NCBI RefSeq assembly: GCF_001949145.1
Contig: NW_019091459.1
Span: forward strand, 283,326-345,325
Reading direction: 5' to 3'
Length of the DNA: 62,000 bases
Source of the DNA: Acanthaster planci
Taxonomy: Eukaryota > Echinodermata > Asteroidea > Valvatida > Acanthasteridae
Positions 13,208 through 24,800 of the stretch are shown here, piece by piece (the first letter of the stretch is position 1; each line of letters begins with the position of its first letter). The position numbers were made by a program, and so were the translations under genes. Under the pieces are notes generated by a model. That model made no database searches. It was not told the origin of the DNA and was given only the letters and a program-made list of their open reading frames with translations.

Positions 13208-13620
13208 GTCCCTATTATATAGGGACCGGTAGCGAGCTGTATGCGATTAGCCCTGTCAATTTAGACGCTGACTATTTCAATTTTTGTCAGGCCAATAATA
13301 GCAACGCTCTATCATGAGTTACATTTCAGCCGTTGAATAATACACAAGTACATGTTCTTGTTAATGCTCTGTTTATATCATAGTATATATACTATGGCAC
13401 TTTACACGTGCATTTCAAACAAGTGGTTATTCTGTTAAATTCTAGATTAATAAATAATTTATGGTGAAGTTGTTTTCGGTGACAAAAAAGAAAATGCAAC
13501 ATACTCTACGTGCGTTTCATCAACTCCTGCTTGATTTGTGCATTGAGTAGGCTTCGTTTCCTCATTAATATTAAACTGGCAGAATTTCTCCGGTTTCATT
13601 ATCCGCTACCAGTCCCTACA
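13208..13620 (+). mobile_element. Unclassified ~400-bp repeat, copy A
   Basis: Matches 43178-43537 in the same orientation over its length: CTATTATAT at the left, GCGATTAGCCCTGTCAATTT, GGTCAGGCCAATA-like, then GTGCAT, GGCTTCGTTTC and CTACC-GTCCCTAC at the right. The ends TAGGGACCGGTAGCG and CGCTACCAGTCCCTA form an imperfect inverted repeat, so a non-autonomous DNA element is likely. No coding capacity. Confidence 0.7.
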
Positions 13621-15876
13621 TTCAGAGGATGCCTGTAACAGGTCTGGAGACTACATACATGTAGGGGACAGAAACCAGTCTCTAGCCTGTTGCCCCAACA
13701 ACTGGGGGAGAAGTACTGGTGTGTGTCTAACCCGTATGCATGCATCCGAAAAGTGGACTCAAATTAGGGTTGGTGACTTTGGCGAACTGGATTCTTTGCA
13801 CTTTCGCCAGAGAAAAGCCATGACTTTCATATGTTTGGAATTTTCTGCAACTGTTTCGCGATGTTTGTACAAATGTCTTGCAACAGTTGCAAGAACTCAT
13901 GTAAAGACAATGCGACTTATGAGACTGTTTTGCAAGCATCTCGCAACCGTCGCACGAAAAGTATCACATTTTGCAGCCACCGACCAGCTAGTATACCCCC
14001 CTTCCCCAAAAAACCCACGGTCATCAGCATCAGTTTGCATCCAGCCTGTGAAGAATGACATGGAGGACCACGGTGTATGGACCTTTAAGCCCAGCGCTGG
14101 CTCTGGAGCTGGGTATTCCCTGACCAGTCTAAGGTCTTCCAGGACCAGTCTAAGGTCTTCCAGGACCAGTCCAGGGTTCAAGCCAGGAATGCTTGCTTTT
14201 CAGTTTGCGAAAGTTGGTGGCATTTTGTGTATGGTTCGGCATCTAGCTGTCTCTCAACACTGAAGGCATGAACACTATTTTGAGATGAGTCAGGAGGGTG
14301 ACAATCAGAATTCTCGAGCACCTGTCTACAAACTAGGAGGATGTTTGACAAACCCCACAAATGCTTTGAGACCTCTTGGTAACTTTTTTCAACTAATTTG
14401 CAAAGTGCTGGAACTCCAATTTCACCGATTTTCACAAAAGTCACAAAGCTGGCAGAGCAGTGGTGTAAATTTGTGCTGGAAATTGAGGGGGGGATGACTT
14501 ACCTGCCATAGAAATTTGAAAAGTGGGGAAAGATTGCTGTCACTATTTGAAACACCGGCATACAGGGGGCGATGCTAATGATATGTTGCATGCATTACAC
14601 TGTACATGCATGGAGAATCTGGCATCAAAATGACACATTTATCGCTTATTTATTTATTATCGCTGAATGTGAAACACTTCCTTTTGATACGTGTTCAACA
14701 ATTGATTCACAGTTGTCTTTGTACATAGATTTTTTGTATTATGTTTGTTTGCATGGAAGTAGTTCTAAGTTTGTGAAAACACATGTACATGTACAGTATG
14801 GTGCATTATTTGCTTCATGGGTCATTCTACATGTACATTGCAAATTTGGGGTACAACTTTTTCCTGTCCTTTTTATGTCTGCTGTGTGATTTTTTAATGT
14901 TTAGAGCTCATTCTTAACTTTGCAAGATTGAATACAAGTACTGCAGATTACCTGCTAAACAAGTGAAAATAGTTTGAAGTCAATTTCAGGGATGTATCCT
15001 CTGTCAAAGTATACATGTCAGTTGTAACAGGGGCGGAAAAATGTCACACGCTATAGATGCCAAATTTATAGAATGACCCGCATGCATGCACTTTAACTGT
15101 CAAATGCTAAATGCATTATTTCCATGTCTGAGGAAGGGAACCCTGCCCTGACATCTTTAACACTACTGTGGAGGTAAACAATTCAGTTTTAGATTGACCC
15201 AGAACAATATGCCCTCACAGAGGGCATGCTCTTTTTTATCATTCAGTCACAAAATCTATGATTGCATCGCCGATCAGGAGACAGGGAAAAAATGACTGGC
15301 TGTGAAATAAACAGCTGCTGTGTACATGTGGCCAGGTCATTATCAGCTGTTGCCGAGGGCTGAACCTTTTCCTGTACCCTGGAAAAATTGGAGCATGCAT
15401 AGGGAAGTAATAGGGCTGTGTGAGAGAGGTGCAGTTCATCAAAGGGTACACCATAGAGTTCCACTGTACACTGGTACTCATACATGTACTTCCTATCAGA
15501 GAGGATGGGAAAACGTGCAGTTGACAACAAGTTGATAACTCTCTACATGTACATGTACACATAGGCTCAACTCATCAATTGTGGTTGTGACAGTGTGAGT
15601 TAAGTCAACTCATTGTCAGGCTAGCTCTCTGGTGGACACAAATGTGTCCGAACTCAGTTGTAACACTTTGGATAAATCAGTGAATGAAGTTGTCCTCTGT
15701 CATGCTTGTCCTGGTTGAAAGTGTCAACAAAAGGTCATGTTAATGAGGGAAGATTGCCTTTTGTCACTTTCAAGTTCTGCAATATCTGGTTTAAATGTGT
15801 TGATTTGCCACGAGGCAGGCCAGCGCAGTGTTGAAAAGTGTTCCAAGCAGGACAGCTAGTCTGCAACAAGGTGCAA
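13621..15876. other. Non-coding, no gene seen
   Basis: The 180-codon frame at 13721-14263 is chance by composition. Contains the 21-bp tandem repeat at 14122-14173 and TACATG tracts at 14783 and 15544-15560. Confidence 0.5.
14122..14173 (+). repeat. 21-bp tandem repeat, about 2.5 copies
   Basis: The unit GACCAGTCTAAGGTCTTCCAG occurs twice perfectly and then starts a third time (GACCAGTCCAGG). A recent local duplication. Confidence 0.85.
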
Positions 15877-16010
15877 CTTACCAAAAAGCAAAGAGTGTTT
15901 GTCGTGACAAAATTTCTTGAAAACAAGAGCTTTCAAGCCACCCAAGCTTCATTTACGAATCCTTCCCTGATAGGGATCCACTGGCAAAGTGGACCATCTA
16001 GGAATATGTT
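15877..16010 (+). pseudogene. Transposase helix-turn-helix remnant
   Basis: The + strand encodes KKQRVFVVTKFLENKSF and, after one frameshift, YESFPDRDPLAKWTI. Together these resemble the N-terminal DNA-binding region of a widespread mariner-related transposase/HTH family (Q-R-V-F-I-V, then F-P-D-R-D-P-P-K-S-T-I). No catalytic domain follows. The family name is not secure. Confidence 0.45.
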
Positions 16011-16019
16011 AATTATACT

Positions 16020-19000
16020 GATAATTGAAAAATAAATCTCAAAAACTCCTTTTACCATCTCTGTAAAAACAAAGAATGGTGAAAGAAGTCTAGTTGTAAA
16101 TTCTTGTTTAGAGAAAGATTGTGTATTTTGTTGATTTTTCTGAGACAGACGTGGACGGAAGTTTGTGATGTGGAAAACATTTGAAAGTATTGTCAACCAT
16201 CCCTTCATACTGCTATGAAAACTGTCTGGCACAAGTGATAACATTCAAGCATAATCTACAATTAAAATAAGACATAATTTTATCAGCATGTGTGTGAACA
16301 CTACTTGACCATGTTAAATGATGTTGACAGTGTGCCACGCCAAAACATCTCATTACACTTTGAACTCAATTAAATTTGTATCATATTCTTTTTGTGAGAT
16401 TAAGATAACATGCTGCAGTGAAATTCTATAACTGAGACTTGAAGAGAAATACATTGTAAGACTGGTGAAAAGGTTAAGAATAAGGCAAAGAAAACAAAAT
16501 AGAAAATTGATAACAAAATATCCCGTGTACACGTATCTGCATTTCTGTTTTCCTTCTCCCAGGATAATAGACATCTCTCTTTCCTTCAATTGTCTCTGCA
16601 AACCTTGAAGCAAAATTAGCGCCACTTTCATCTCAGGGTTCATTAGTGTCGCTAGTTTAAAAGAAAAGTGAAGCTCATTTTGAGGTGCAAGACAATCTTG
16701 AATCAAGCCCTATTTTGAATCTTAAAAAAATAAGTTATTTCATTCATTATTTTAAATACATCTTGAAAAGAAAAAAATCGAACAAATATTACATCTCTTG
16801 AAATACATTTTCAAAATATTACTTGATAAGACTCACTTTTTAAAGAGCCAGGTCAGAATTTTCCCCTTCCAAATTTTTAGTGTTAGTGTCCCAGTGATTT
16901 GTGTTCCGTTTTTGCTTTGACAATCCTCTCTGACATTGTCACCAGCAGAAAATACTAAATACTAAAAACTTGTGGGGAAGGGGGCTACTGTTCTCAGGTT
17001 ATGAACTTTTTGGGAGGCAACAAAACTGTTAATGACAGCAGTGTGTCAAGCGGGGGGGGGGTGTTTAATCAGGATTTGATTTGCTATTACTTCAAAACAT
17101 TGCCACCATCTCAAGATATTTGGCTCGAGGAATGTGCCTCAAGGACGGAAAAAATTGACACCAGGTTTCAGAAAAATTTCATTTTGCCCCTACGTGTATC
17201 TGGGACCCCAAACCTGGTTAGGGTGCTGCCTAATGACTCTGTAGGCCTACACAGAGATGGCGGAGCAAGGTGTGCATTGCTCATTGTATCACAACTATAA
17301 GATTCTGTGATCAAGTGAAATGAAATACAGTCATTTCTTTACCACAGCTGTACTCACTGGCATAAGCAATCAATTCAATTGAGTCCATCCTTGTTTACTT
17401 CTGATGTAGGTGGGGTAGAATCTGACCTGGTCGCGAGAGACCTGAAAAGGGATCTTCGACTTAGACTCTCAGACTTTCTCCTTTTTGTGTGTTATCAATT
17501 CTACAATGTAGCAATTTATTTATTCATTCCAATTGTAGCTGGTTTCAAACTATTTTTGTTTTAAATTTCATGGATTAAAATTTGCTCAGATTTCCACTTT
17601 CCCCATACAACCAGTGCAGCCTCCACAGGTGTTAACATGCCCAACCCATGTACCAAAAAATTACCTCATGGCTGCTACACCACGCCCTGTTCGAAGAGTC
17701 AGGTACTGTCAGATCTTTGCACTGGCTATAGGATCTTTGGTGACACAAAATACGGGGACTCACAGAGATACAGAGGTACATGTATGTACCTTGGTGGAGA
17801 CCCCCAATCTGTGATTCATGTGCTTTGGTACCCTGTATCTGATGGATGGCAGAAGGGGGCTTCAGAAGAAGGGATGGGGGAAAAGGGGCCAGTGTCGCAC
17901 CCTTCCCCCTTCTGCAGGTCCTATAATGGGCTGGGACTTGATTGTCTCGCCATACGGTCCCCCTCTTTGAAAATTGTTCCGCTGGCTGTTGGCTGTCATG
18001 TGCTAGTTACATCAGTTCTACGATCTGACCAAAGGACCAACAGCAATTATTCTGTCTCCCCCAGGTGTTTCATTTGCTCTAGCAGTAATGACCCTCTGCT
18101 TTTATGCTTTTTTCTCTGCAGGTGCCTACAAACATTGTATGAAAGCATGTCAATGTGGGGCTACCATCCTTCATGATCATCAAACTCAGACTGCACGTAT
18201 CTGCTCATTCTGGTATACGTTGTACATCAGAAAGTAGGTGACAATCATACATGCATTCTGTGATGGACTTCCATAAGCATTTCTATAATTTCTACAGTAT
18301 AAAAAAAAAGAAGTTTTTGATCGTCCCTGTCTGACCCACCAAAACGCGCTGGCCACTTTTTATTAGCACATATGGTAAAGATTCAGAGATTGTGGTAACT
18401 CAATTCAGAGTACAATATCATAATCCATGTGTATAAACAGACCGTAAACTCCAAAGTGGAACCTATCTGGTATCTTCAAAAGTCTGTGTTCATGTGGAAT
18501 TGTAGATCTGCATGTAGTGGTGGCTCCGGCCGCGCAGTGTGCGCAAGGGTCACATTAATTAAGATCAGACACCTGATGTTCTATTCAGTCATACTCTGAT
18601 TACAGGCTGGCCGGTGCCCTACCTCCATGTTATGCCGCATGCTATGGCAATACTGGTACTGTACTCTGGAGGCCATCCAAATCTTTCGCAGGAAGTGACA
18701 CAGGGCCACCTGTAGTTGTACATGTATGACATTGCATCTACAGGTAGTCATGTTTGCGGCTAAATGTTCATTCATAGAGTGTGCTTGTTGCAGTGACGTC
18801 TAGTCTATCTGGAAGGCTAAAAAAACATTCCCAAATTCCAGCCTCGCCTCCACCTCACATTTGCCTCTGACACCCAAATCACCTGTTAAATGAAAATACT
18901 TCCGTTTTTTTCACTGAGCTAGAAATTCCAAAGTTAGTGGATTAAAAATAAGGCAAGTTATAGATGAAGCCAGGATATGGCAGTTGGCCGTGCAGCATGT

Positions 19001-20179
19001 GCATGCAATGTATGCTTCATCCATTAAATTCACATAGCTCTGAACACACGTCAGACTCTGTGCTCAGCCAGAGGGGCAAAAAATACAATACAAAAATTAG
19101 AAATAAAACAATGCAAGAAATACAAATATGCATACGGTGATATAATACAAACGAAAATATAAACATGAACAAAAATTATAAACACTTATGACTAATACAA
19201 ATACAAACAAAACATATAAATACAATAGAGAAATATGAATAAGAAAAATATAAAGAAAAATGACAAATTTAAAAGCAAACAAAATATGTAAATATAAATG
19301 GCATTCTAAGTGAATGCAAAATCGAAACTCTGTGTGAAATAAATTTGTACTAAAATGTAACTCTCACGTGCCTTATAATTGCCGGCAGTAAGATAAGAAT
19401 AGTTGCACTGTATATCAATCCCCAGAAATTTATCAAGTCCCAGAAATACAGGTATATCAAGTCGGAGAAATAAAACTTGCTCCCAGTCCCTCCATCGTCA
19501 GGACACTTTAGGAGCATGTACATGTATAGAGGGTGTCTTTAGGGCTACAGACATCGCCATTGGCTGGTGTCGCAAAGACTTCCTCGCCAACCCTTAGCCC
19601 TTGGGGTGTACATGTATGGTTTACTTATTCAAGTGAGTTTCTTGCCAGCTCAATAGCATTAAAAGTGTCCCCCCCCACAGTATTATTTTTTGAAAAAGGA
19701 GATTATTTGGCCGCAACAGCATATTTTGTTTGTACTTATATTTACCTTGAGTATTAATGTTTTTCATTGGGGTATATTTTTTTCGTTTGTATTATAATTT
19801 TGTATGTGAATTTATATTTCTTGTTTGCCCCAATGGCCACCCTTAAGACTCGTTCACTTCAAAGAAGTGAAAAATTATCTCAAAGTAAAAACGATAATTG
19901 CCATGGAGCCAAGTTAAAAAGAAAAAACATGAAAATGTCAATATTTTTAGGTGGCATCTAAAACAAACCAATTGTTTCATGTCAGGTTAGGGCTGTCGGA
20001 AAAAAAAATTTAAAACCTCCTGCCCGGGAATAAAAGGACGATCAACAATTTATTTTTGTTAAGCAGCCTTAATTACCATATAGGACAGACATACAGGCAC
20101 TTTTCCATCTTTAACATTTCCATTTCTGACTGCCTGCAACATTTCTACCTAATCAGACATGTACCTGTTCTTCATAAAA
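16020..20179. other. Non-coding, no gene seen
   Basis: Mixed sequence with AT-rich low complexity at 19080-19310 and TACATG tracts near 17778, 18718, 19517 and 19609. The 179-codon frame at 17637-18176 and the 99-codon frame at 17001-17300 have no recognisable domain. Confidence 0.5.
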
Positions 20180-20830
20180 TAAGGCCATTTAAATTTACTG
20201 TCTCTTGCCTTGTCATCTGATGAAGTCATTATCACACGAGGTCAAATTTTGTCTATAAAACTCCCCTTTCTAACTATATATATAACATTTAGACATGAAT
20301 GCACTTCAGGATATGCATGTCGAGTGCTTTGAGAAAGTACACCTTTAATATCACATGACTTGTCAGCTGATGACGTTATGATTCCATCATGTCAATTTTT
20401 GTCCATAACACTTCCCTTTCTAGATATCAGCAAGGCATTAACCTAATATGACATGTACCCAGTGCTTCAGGAGATATACATGTACATGTAGGGCTTTAAA
20501 GAGTGCACCTTTGATGTCACGTGACTTGTCATGTGATGACTTCATCATCACATCAGGTCAATTTTGGTCTATAACACTTCCCTTTCTAAATTTCTTAGTA
20601 TCTGCAAGCTTTGAACCCAACATGACATGTACTTAAGGAGATACAGTGTTTGAAAGAAGACACTTTGTCAATTTTCATCTACACACATCCCTTTCTATCC
20701 ATCTGCAAGGGCTTCATCCCAATTGCTCATGGACTTCAGAAGATATACGGCCTTGAAGTTTGCACCTTTAATGTCATGTCATGTGACTCCTGATGATGTC
20801 ATTATGATGATTTTGTTCCCGTACCCTCCC
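20180..20830 (+). repeat. Degenerate tandem array, unit ~150-166 bp
   Basis: Successive units carry CACCTTTAATATCACATGAC-like starts, TGATGACGTTATGATT-like centres and (A/T)C(A/T)(T/C)(T/C)CCCTTTCTA. The last motif ends at 20272, 20422, 20588 and 20697, so spacings are 150, 166 and 109 bp. A partial fifth unit begins at 20763. Each unit carries an E-box-like CA(C/T)GTGAC and a CRE-like TGATGACGT(C/T)AT. A related segment lies at 60689-60720. Confidence 0.75.
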
Positions 20831-21595
20831 TAGCTTCTGGCTAAGTGTGTGCACCAACCGGTAATATAAACTCTGTCAGATCGATATCAGTGGCAAAGTC
20901 TTGTTGTTGAAAAACGTGTACAACACCTATGGTTAAATTTAAACTTTCAAAATTCCATAATTAATAGCCTGTTGTTGTCATCATGACATCATCGATTTTG
21001 CGTAACTTGTTTTATCAGGGTCTTTGTTGGCTGTAAAGTTGATGACGATCAAAGATCCCTAAGTTACCAAAATGGTGGCGTGGAAACGTGTGTACACAGT
21101 CAAAGGGCTGAAATAAATATTGCAAAATCAGTAATAAATCACTTGATGATGTTAACACTACATGTATGTCATTGTTGAAGATACATTTTTGAACAAGGAT
21201 CCTTCATTGGTGAAAGTTTAATGAAGATGCAAATTTGCGCAGGCACTAAAGAAACATGCATAAAGCTTTCTGCCTTTTTGGAGAGGAAGAAAAAAATCAG
21301 GCCAAAAAGAATGCCTTTTTTGCAAAATTGTGAAAAAGCCAATAAATCCAGTGCTCTTACTGGAAAGTTTCCGATAAGGATCTACAGCTCTAGGACTGGA
21401 ATGAATCTGAATGAGATGTTGCTGTGTGTTAATATTCCACTACTTCCCGATTACCATGTTTCATATGCCGTGGGGCTGGAAAACCTAACCCCTGGAAGGA
21501 CTTTAATAAACGAAACCAAGTATAAGAACATGTACCAGCATGACTAGTAGCTGGCTGTCAGTAATTATATTCTTTTCTTTGTGTTTGTTCCCCAG
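20831..21595 (+). other. Upstream region and splice acceptor of the receptor
   Basis: Non-coding. It ends in a good splice acceptor (pyrimidine-rich tract from about 21568, AG at 21594-21595), so this is intron rather than promoter. A 108-codon open frame at 21221-21547 is interrupted before the acceptor and has no recognisable domain. I see no TATA or initiator that I would defend. Confidence 0.6.
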
Positions 21596-21605
21596 AAGGA
21601 AGATC

Positions 21606-21870
21606 ATGGCTGAAGGGGGCGGCTCATCATCCGAGGATCAGACCAAAGCCCTACTGTGTGTGGTCTGCGGCGACCGGGCCAACGGCATGCACTACCGCGC
21701 CCTGACCTGCGAGGGTTGCAAGACATTCTTCCGGCGCAACGCCCGCAAGATGGCGGAGCTGAAGTGTGAGATGGGCTCCAACGGGAACTGCGTGATGGAC
21801 TTGTACATGAGACGGCACTGCGGTGGCTGTCGGATGAAAAAGTGCCTGGAGGTGGGAATGCAGGTGGACA
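21606..21870 (+). CDS. Receptor coding exon 1: N-terminus and zinc fingers
   Basis: Residues 1-88 plus one base of codon 89. The exon itself starts at 21596, after the pyrimidine-rich acceptor tttgttccccag, leaving ten untranslated bases before the ATG. It encodes a 17-residue Gly/Ser/acidic A/B region and then both zinc fingers. The recognition helix reads [10 protein letters not shown] (35-44), with Thr where almost all receptors have Gly. The D-box between Cys54 and Cys62 is EMGSNGN, seven residues instead of the usual five. The donor GTGAGT at 21871 leaves phase 1, which matches exon 2. This exon is GC-richer than its surroundings. Confidence 0.95.
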
Positions 21871-24800
21871 GTGAGTATTTCCTTGCATGATGATTGTCGA
21901 TATAAAGCAGCTTCCAGCATGTCACCGTGGGGTCAAACACAACATTCTGCATGTACAATCAAGAGTCCACCCCAAGATTGCATCTGATAAAAAAAGGAAA
22001 AGAATCGAAAAGAAAGGCACAAGGAGGGATGAAAATCACCTGTTTGCTTAAAAATGTCTTTGAGTTAATCCCCTTTCACAGTTGTTTGTCAGTGCGTGGA
22101 TGAGTGCCTTCAGTCCCCGGAAAGAGATTAAAATATTGCTACTGCTATGTGAGAGAGAACTTTAATCTTGACCATTAAAAGCACGAGAAAGTCAGAGGAT
22201 GTTGTGGCCATTGACGTACCCCTCCACTGTTTGTTTGGTAGATTTCTTTTCATCCCTGAACCTCTCTATGGAAACATCAGTCATTTTTTTTAGCTTCCTG
22301 ATAATCACGATCGTAAGGCGTTTCGTTAATATGGAGCTTACATTAGACTGTCAAGGGCTTAACTGCTGGCAGTGTCATTACCTGCTGCCTGATGGCATTT
22401 TCCGGATGAGATGCACTTTTCTGTGCCATCCGTATCTCCAAGTACCCCTCAGCCTTTCTAAGTTAAAAGGCTGGAAATCTGACAGGTACGTGTATGCTTT
22501 GATGCTCAACACCTTAATGAACTGAAGGGAGAGCAAACAGAAAACTGATTCAAGGTGAAGAAAGCCTTGATTTGTTGCCCTATATGGAAAAGTACCTGTA
22601 GTTGGAGGTACATGCATAAAAGCAACCGTATATGCACATGTACTCTCATCAGGTTTAATCTGTCTTTTAAGGTGTCAGCCCTTCACTGTGTTGCTGTTTC
22701 CAGCAAGCTATTGATTTCATCTTTGTCCTTGCATGCATGTAAACACAAGTATCGTGCGCTCATATTTGTAACGATCCGGAAAACTCCGAACTGCTTCATT
22801 TAAAATTATTAATGGATTCACTGTTTTGACATGTATAAGTGGAAATAAAAATGAACTGAACTTTAAAACTATTTCGGAATAGTAAATATTCCAAAGGTTG
22901 AGATTTTTCCAATTGCAACAAAAAATCAAACAAGATCACATTGATTAAAAGGAACAAATAAACAAGTATGATTTAATGAGAATGTTACACTTAGCATGTA
23001 AAAAAATTAGGATAACAAAGAAAATGTGGATTGGAACTACATGTAGTTGGAATGAGAAAGAATGAAGACAGATCAAGATGATCTTACGGGCAAGAGTTTG
23101 GCAGACAGACACTACAGTGAAGAATGCTGGACTCCACAGACGGTGAAAAACAGTTCAGTCTTTGACGGTCGCAAATACAGGAACTTGATGATCGCACAAA
23201 CTGGAACTGGATTCAGTTCACAAACTGTCTCTTACAGAACAAAATTAAGCTCTGCTCTTCACTTGGTCTGGACGAACCTTTCTTACAACTGTCACTCCAC
23301 AGACGACTCTCCATCTCTCTAACTGTGCGTGTCTCTCTCTCTCTGTCTCCTCTGTTTTTTATAGTCTACAACTGTCCTTGAATTTCTTCTCATTTTGTAA
23401 GTTTCGCAAAATAGACTTTTTACCGTTACTTAATCTTACAAGAAGCCTCCAGACCACATGCTAGATCAATGGAAATATTGTCAGCTTACAAGAATTTTCC
23501 CAGACATACAAACGGGAATATACATTCATGAGTACTCATTTACTATGGCCTGGGCTTAAACGCGGGTCACACACAGTGCGCATCAACATAACATTTGCAA
23601 TGGAAATCATTTGCCATGGAAATGTTTCCTTTAAGCATAGAAACTGGGTAGGCTATGGGAGAATTAAATGAGCTACTCGTGCACATGTACATGTATGCAC
23701 ATGTCATCGAACCAAGTAAGCCTCTTCATATCGTAAGTGCATATTTATGTACATGTATAGAGAGGATGTGTGAGGTCTTGCTGTACTGTTTTTGTCAAAC
23801 CCAACAAGATTTTTATGCGAGTTTCCATGGTGACTTACACACCTGGAGCATTAGGGTCAAATTTAAAGGATACGTATGTACCTGCGTGTACCCTACATGC
23901 ACCTCTAGGCAACAGTAGTCCACAAACCCCTTTGCCACACCAGATGCTAGCGTTATTTGTACATGAGAGAATATGATACCAAGTGCCCAAAAGCAACAAC
24001 TAACCACTGCCTTGTTAAAGATGTACAGAAAAATGAAGACAGGCCAGTAGGCTACTCACCTGTACCACAGGTCGGATTTTGTTGAGATTTGGTTTTGTAT
24101 TAAGAGATTCAATAAACACCATGACTGAGCTACAACATGTCTTTTGGTGCTGTGAATTTGCCAAGTGCGTGCATTCTCGTTAGGTTAAAGATTATGCATT
24201 GGTTTATAGTTGCTGAACATATTTCCTGCAGTATTGAAGTCAAGTCAATCACAATCCTATAAGTCTATCACAGGCCCATCATGAGACCACTTCACAAGCT
24301 ACAGGTATTCGGTTGGACTGGATGTTTACTACTACAGCATTCTTTTGATATCGTTCACCCTGTTACTTACAATTCTTCTGTATGGATGGAATCCTGTGCC
24401 AGTAGACTTCAACTCTGGTTGCTTGATTTTCTACTTTGCACTAATTTGGTCATCATCTTCTCAAAACTAGGAGTGTAAATTATTTTACATATTTTTCCTA
24501 TGAAACAGTTTATAGAATCTGGTTGAAAATGGCATCATGCACATTTTAAATAAGATTCCCTTCCCCTCCCCAATCATACATTTCAGATAAAGAACCATAG
24601 TTTTTTTTCTTGTCTGTCAAAGGGCTTTGGGACAAGGAGAGAATCAAGACCAGGAAGCCCATTACTAAGAAAGCCAAACCTGTAGGACAGAGCCCTAACA
24701 AGGAGGACAGCCCAAGGACTGTAGAACCATCATCCTGTGCACCGAGTACCAGTGATTCCACTTCAGTAAGCGTCCCTGCACCTGCTTGTACCTCAGTGTC

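Noticed and set aside
13721-14263. 180-codon + open frame
   Set aside because: Crosses a 21-bp tandem repeat (RSSRTSLRSSRTS) and has no known motif.
17637-18176. 179-codon + open frame, Cys-rich
   Set aside because: No recognisable spacing of cysteines, no upstream context and chance-like composition; left uncalled.
21221-21547. 108-codon + frame just upstream of the receptor
   Set aside because: Tempting as an N-terminal extension, but it ends in a stop before the splice acceptor at 21595 and lies in a different position from any expected exon.
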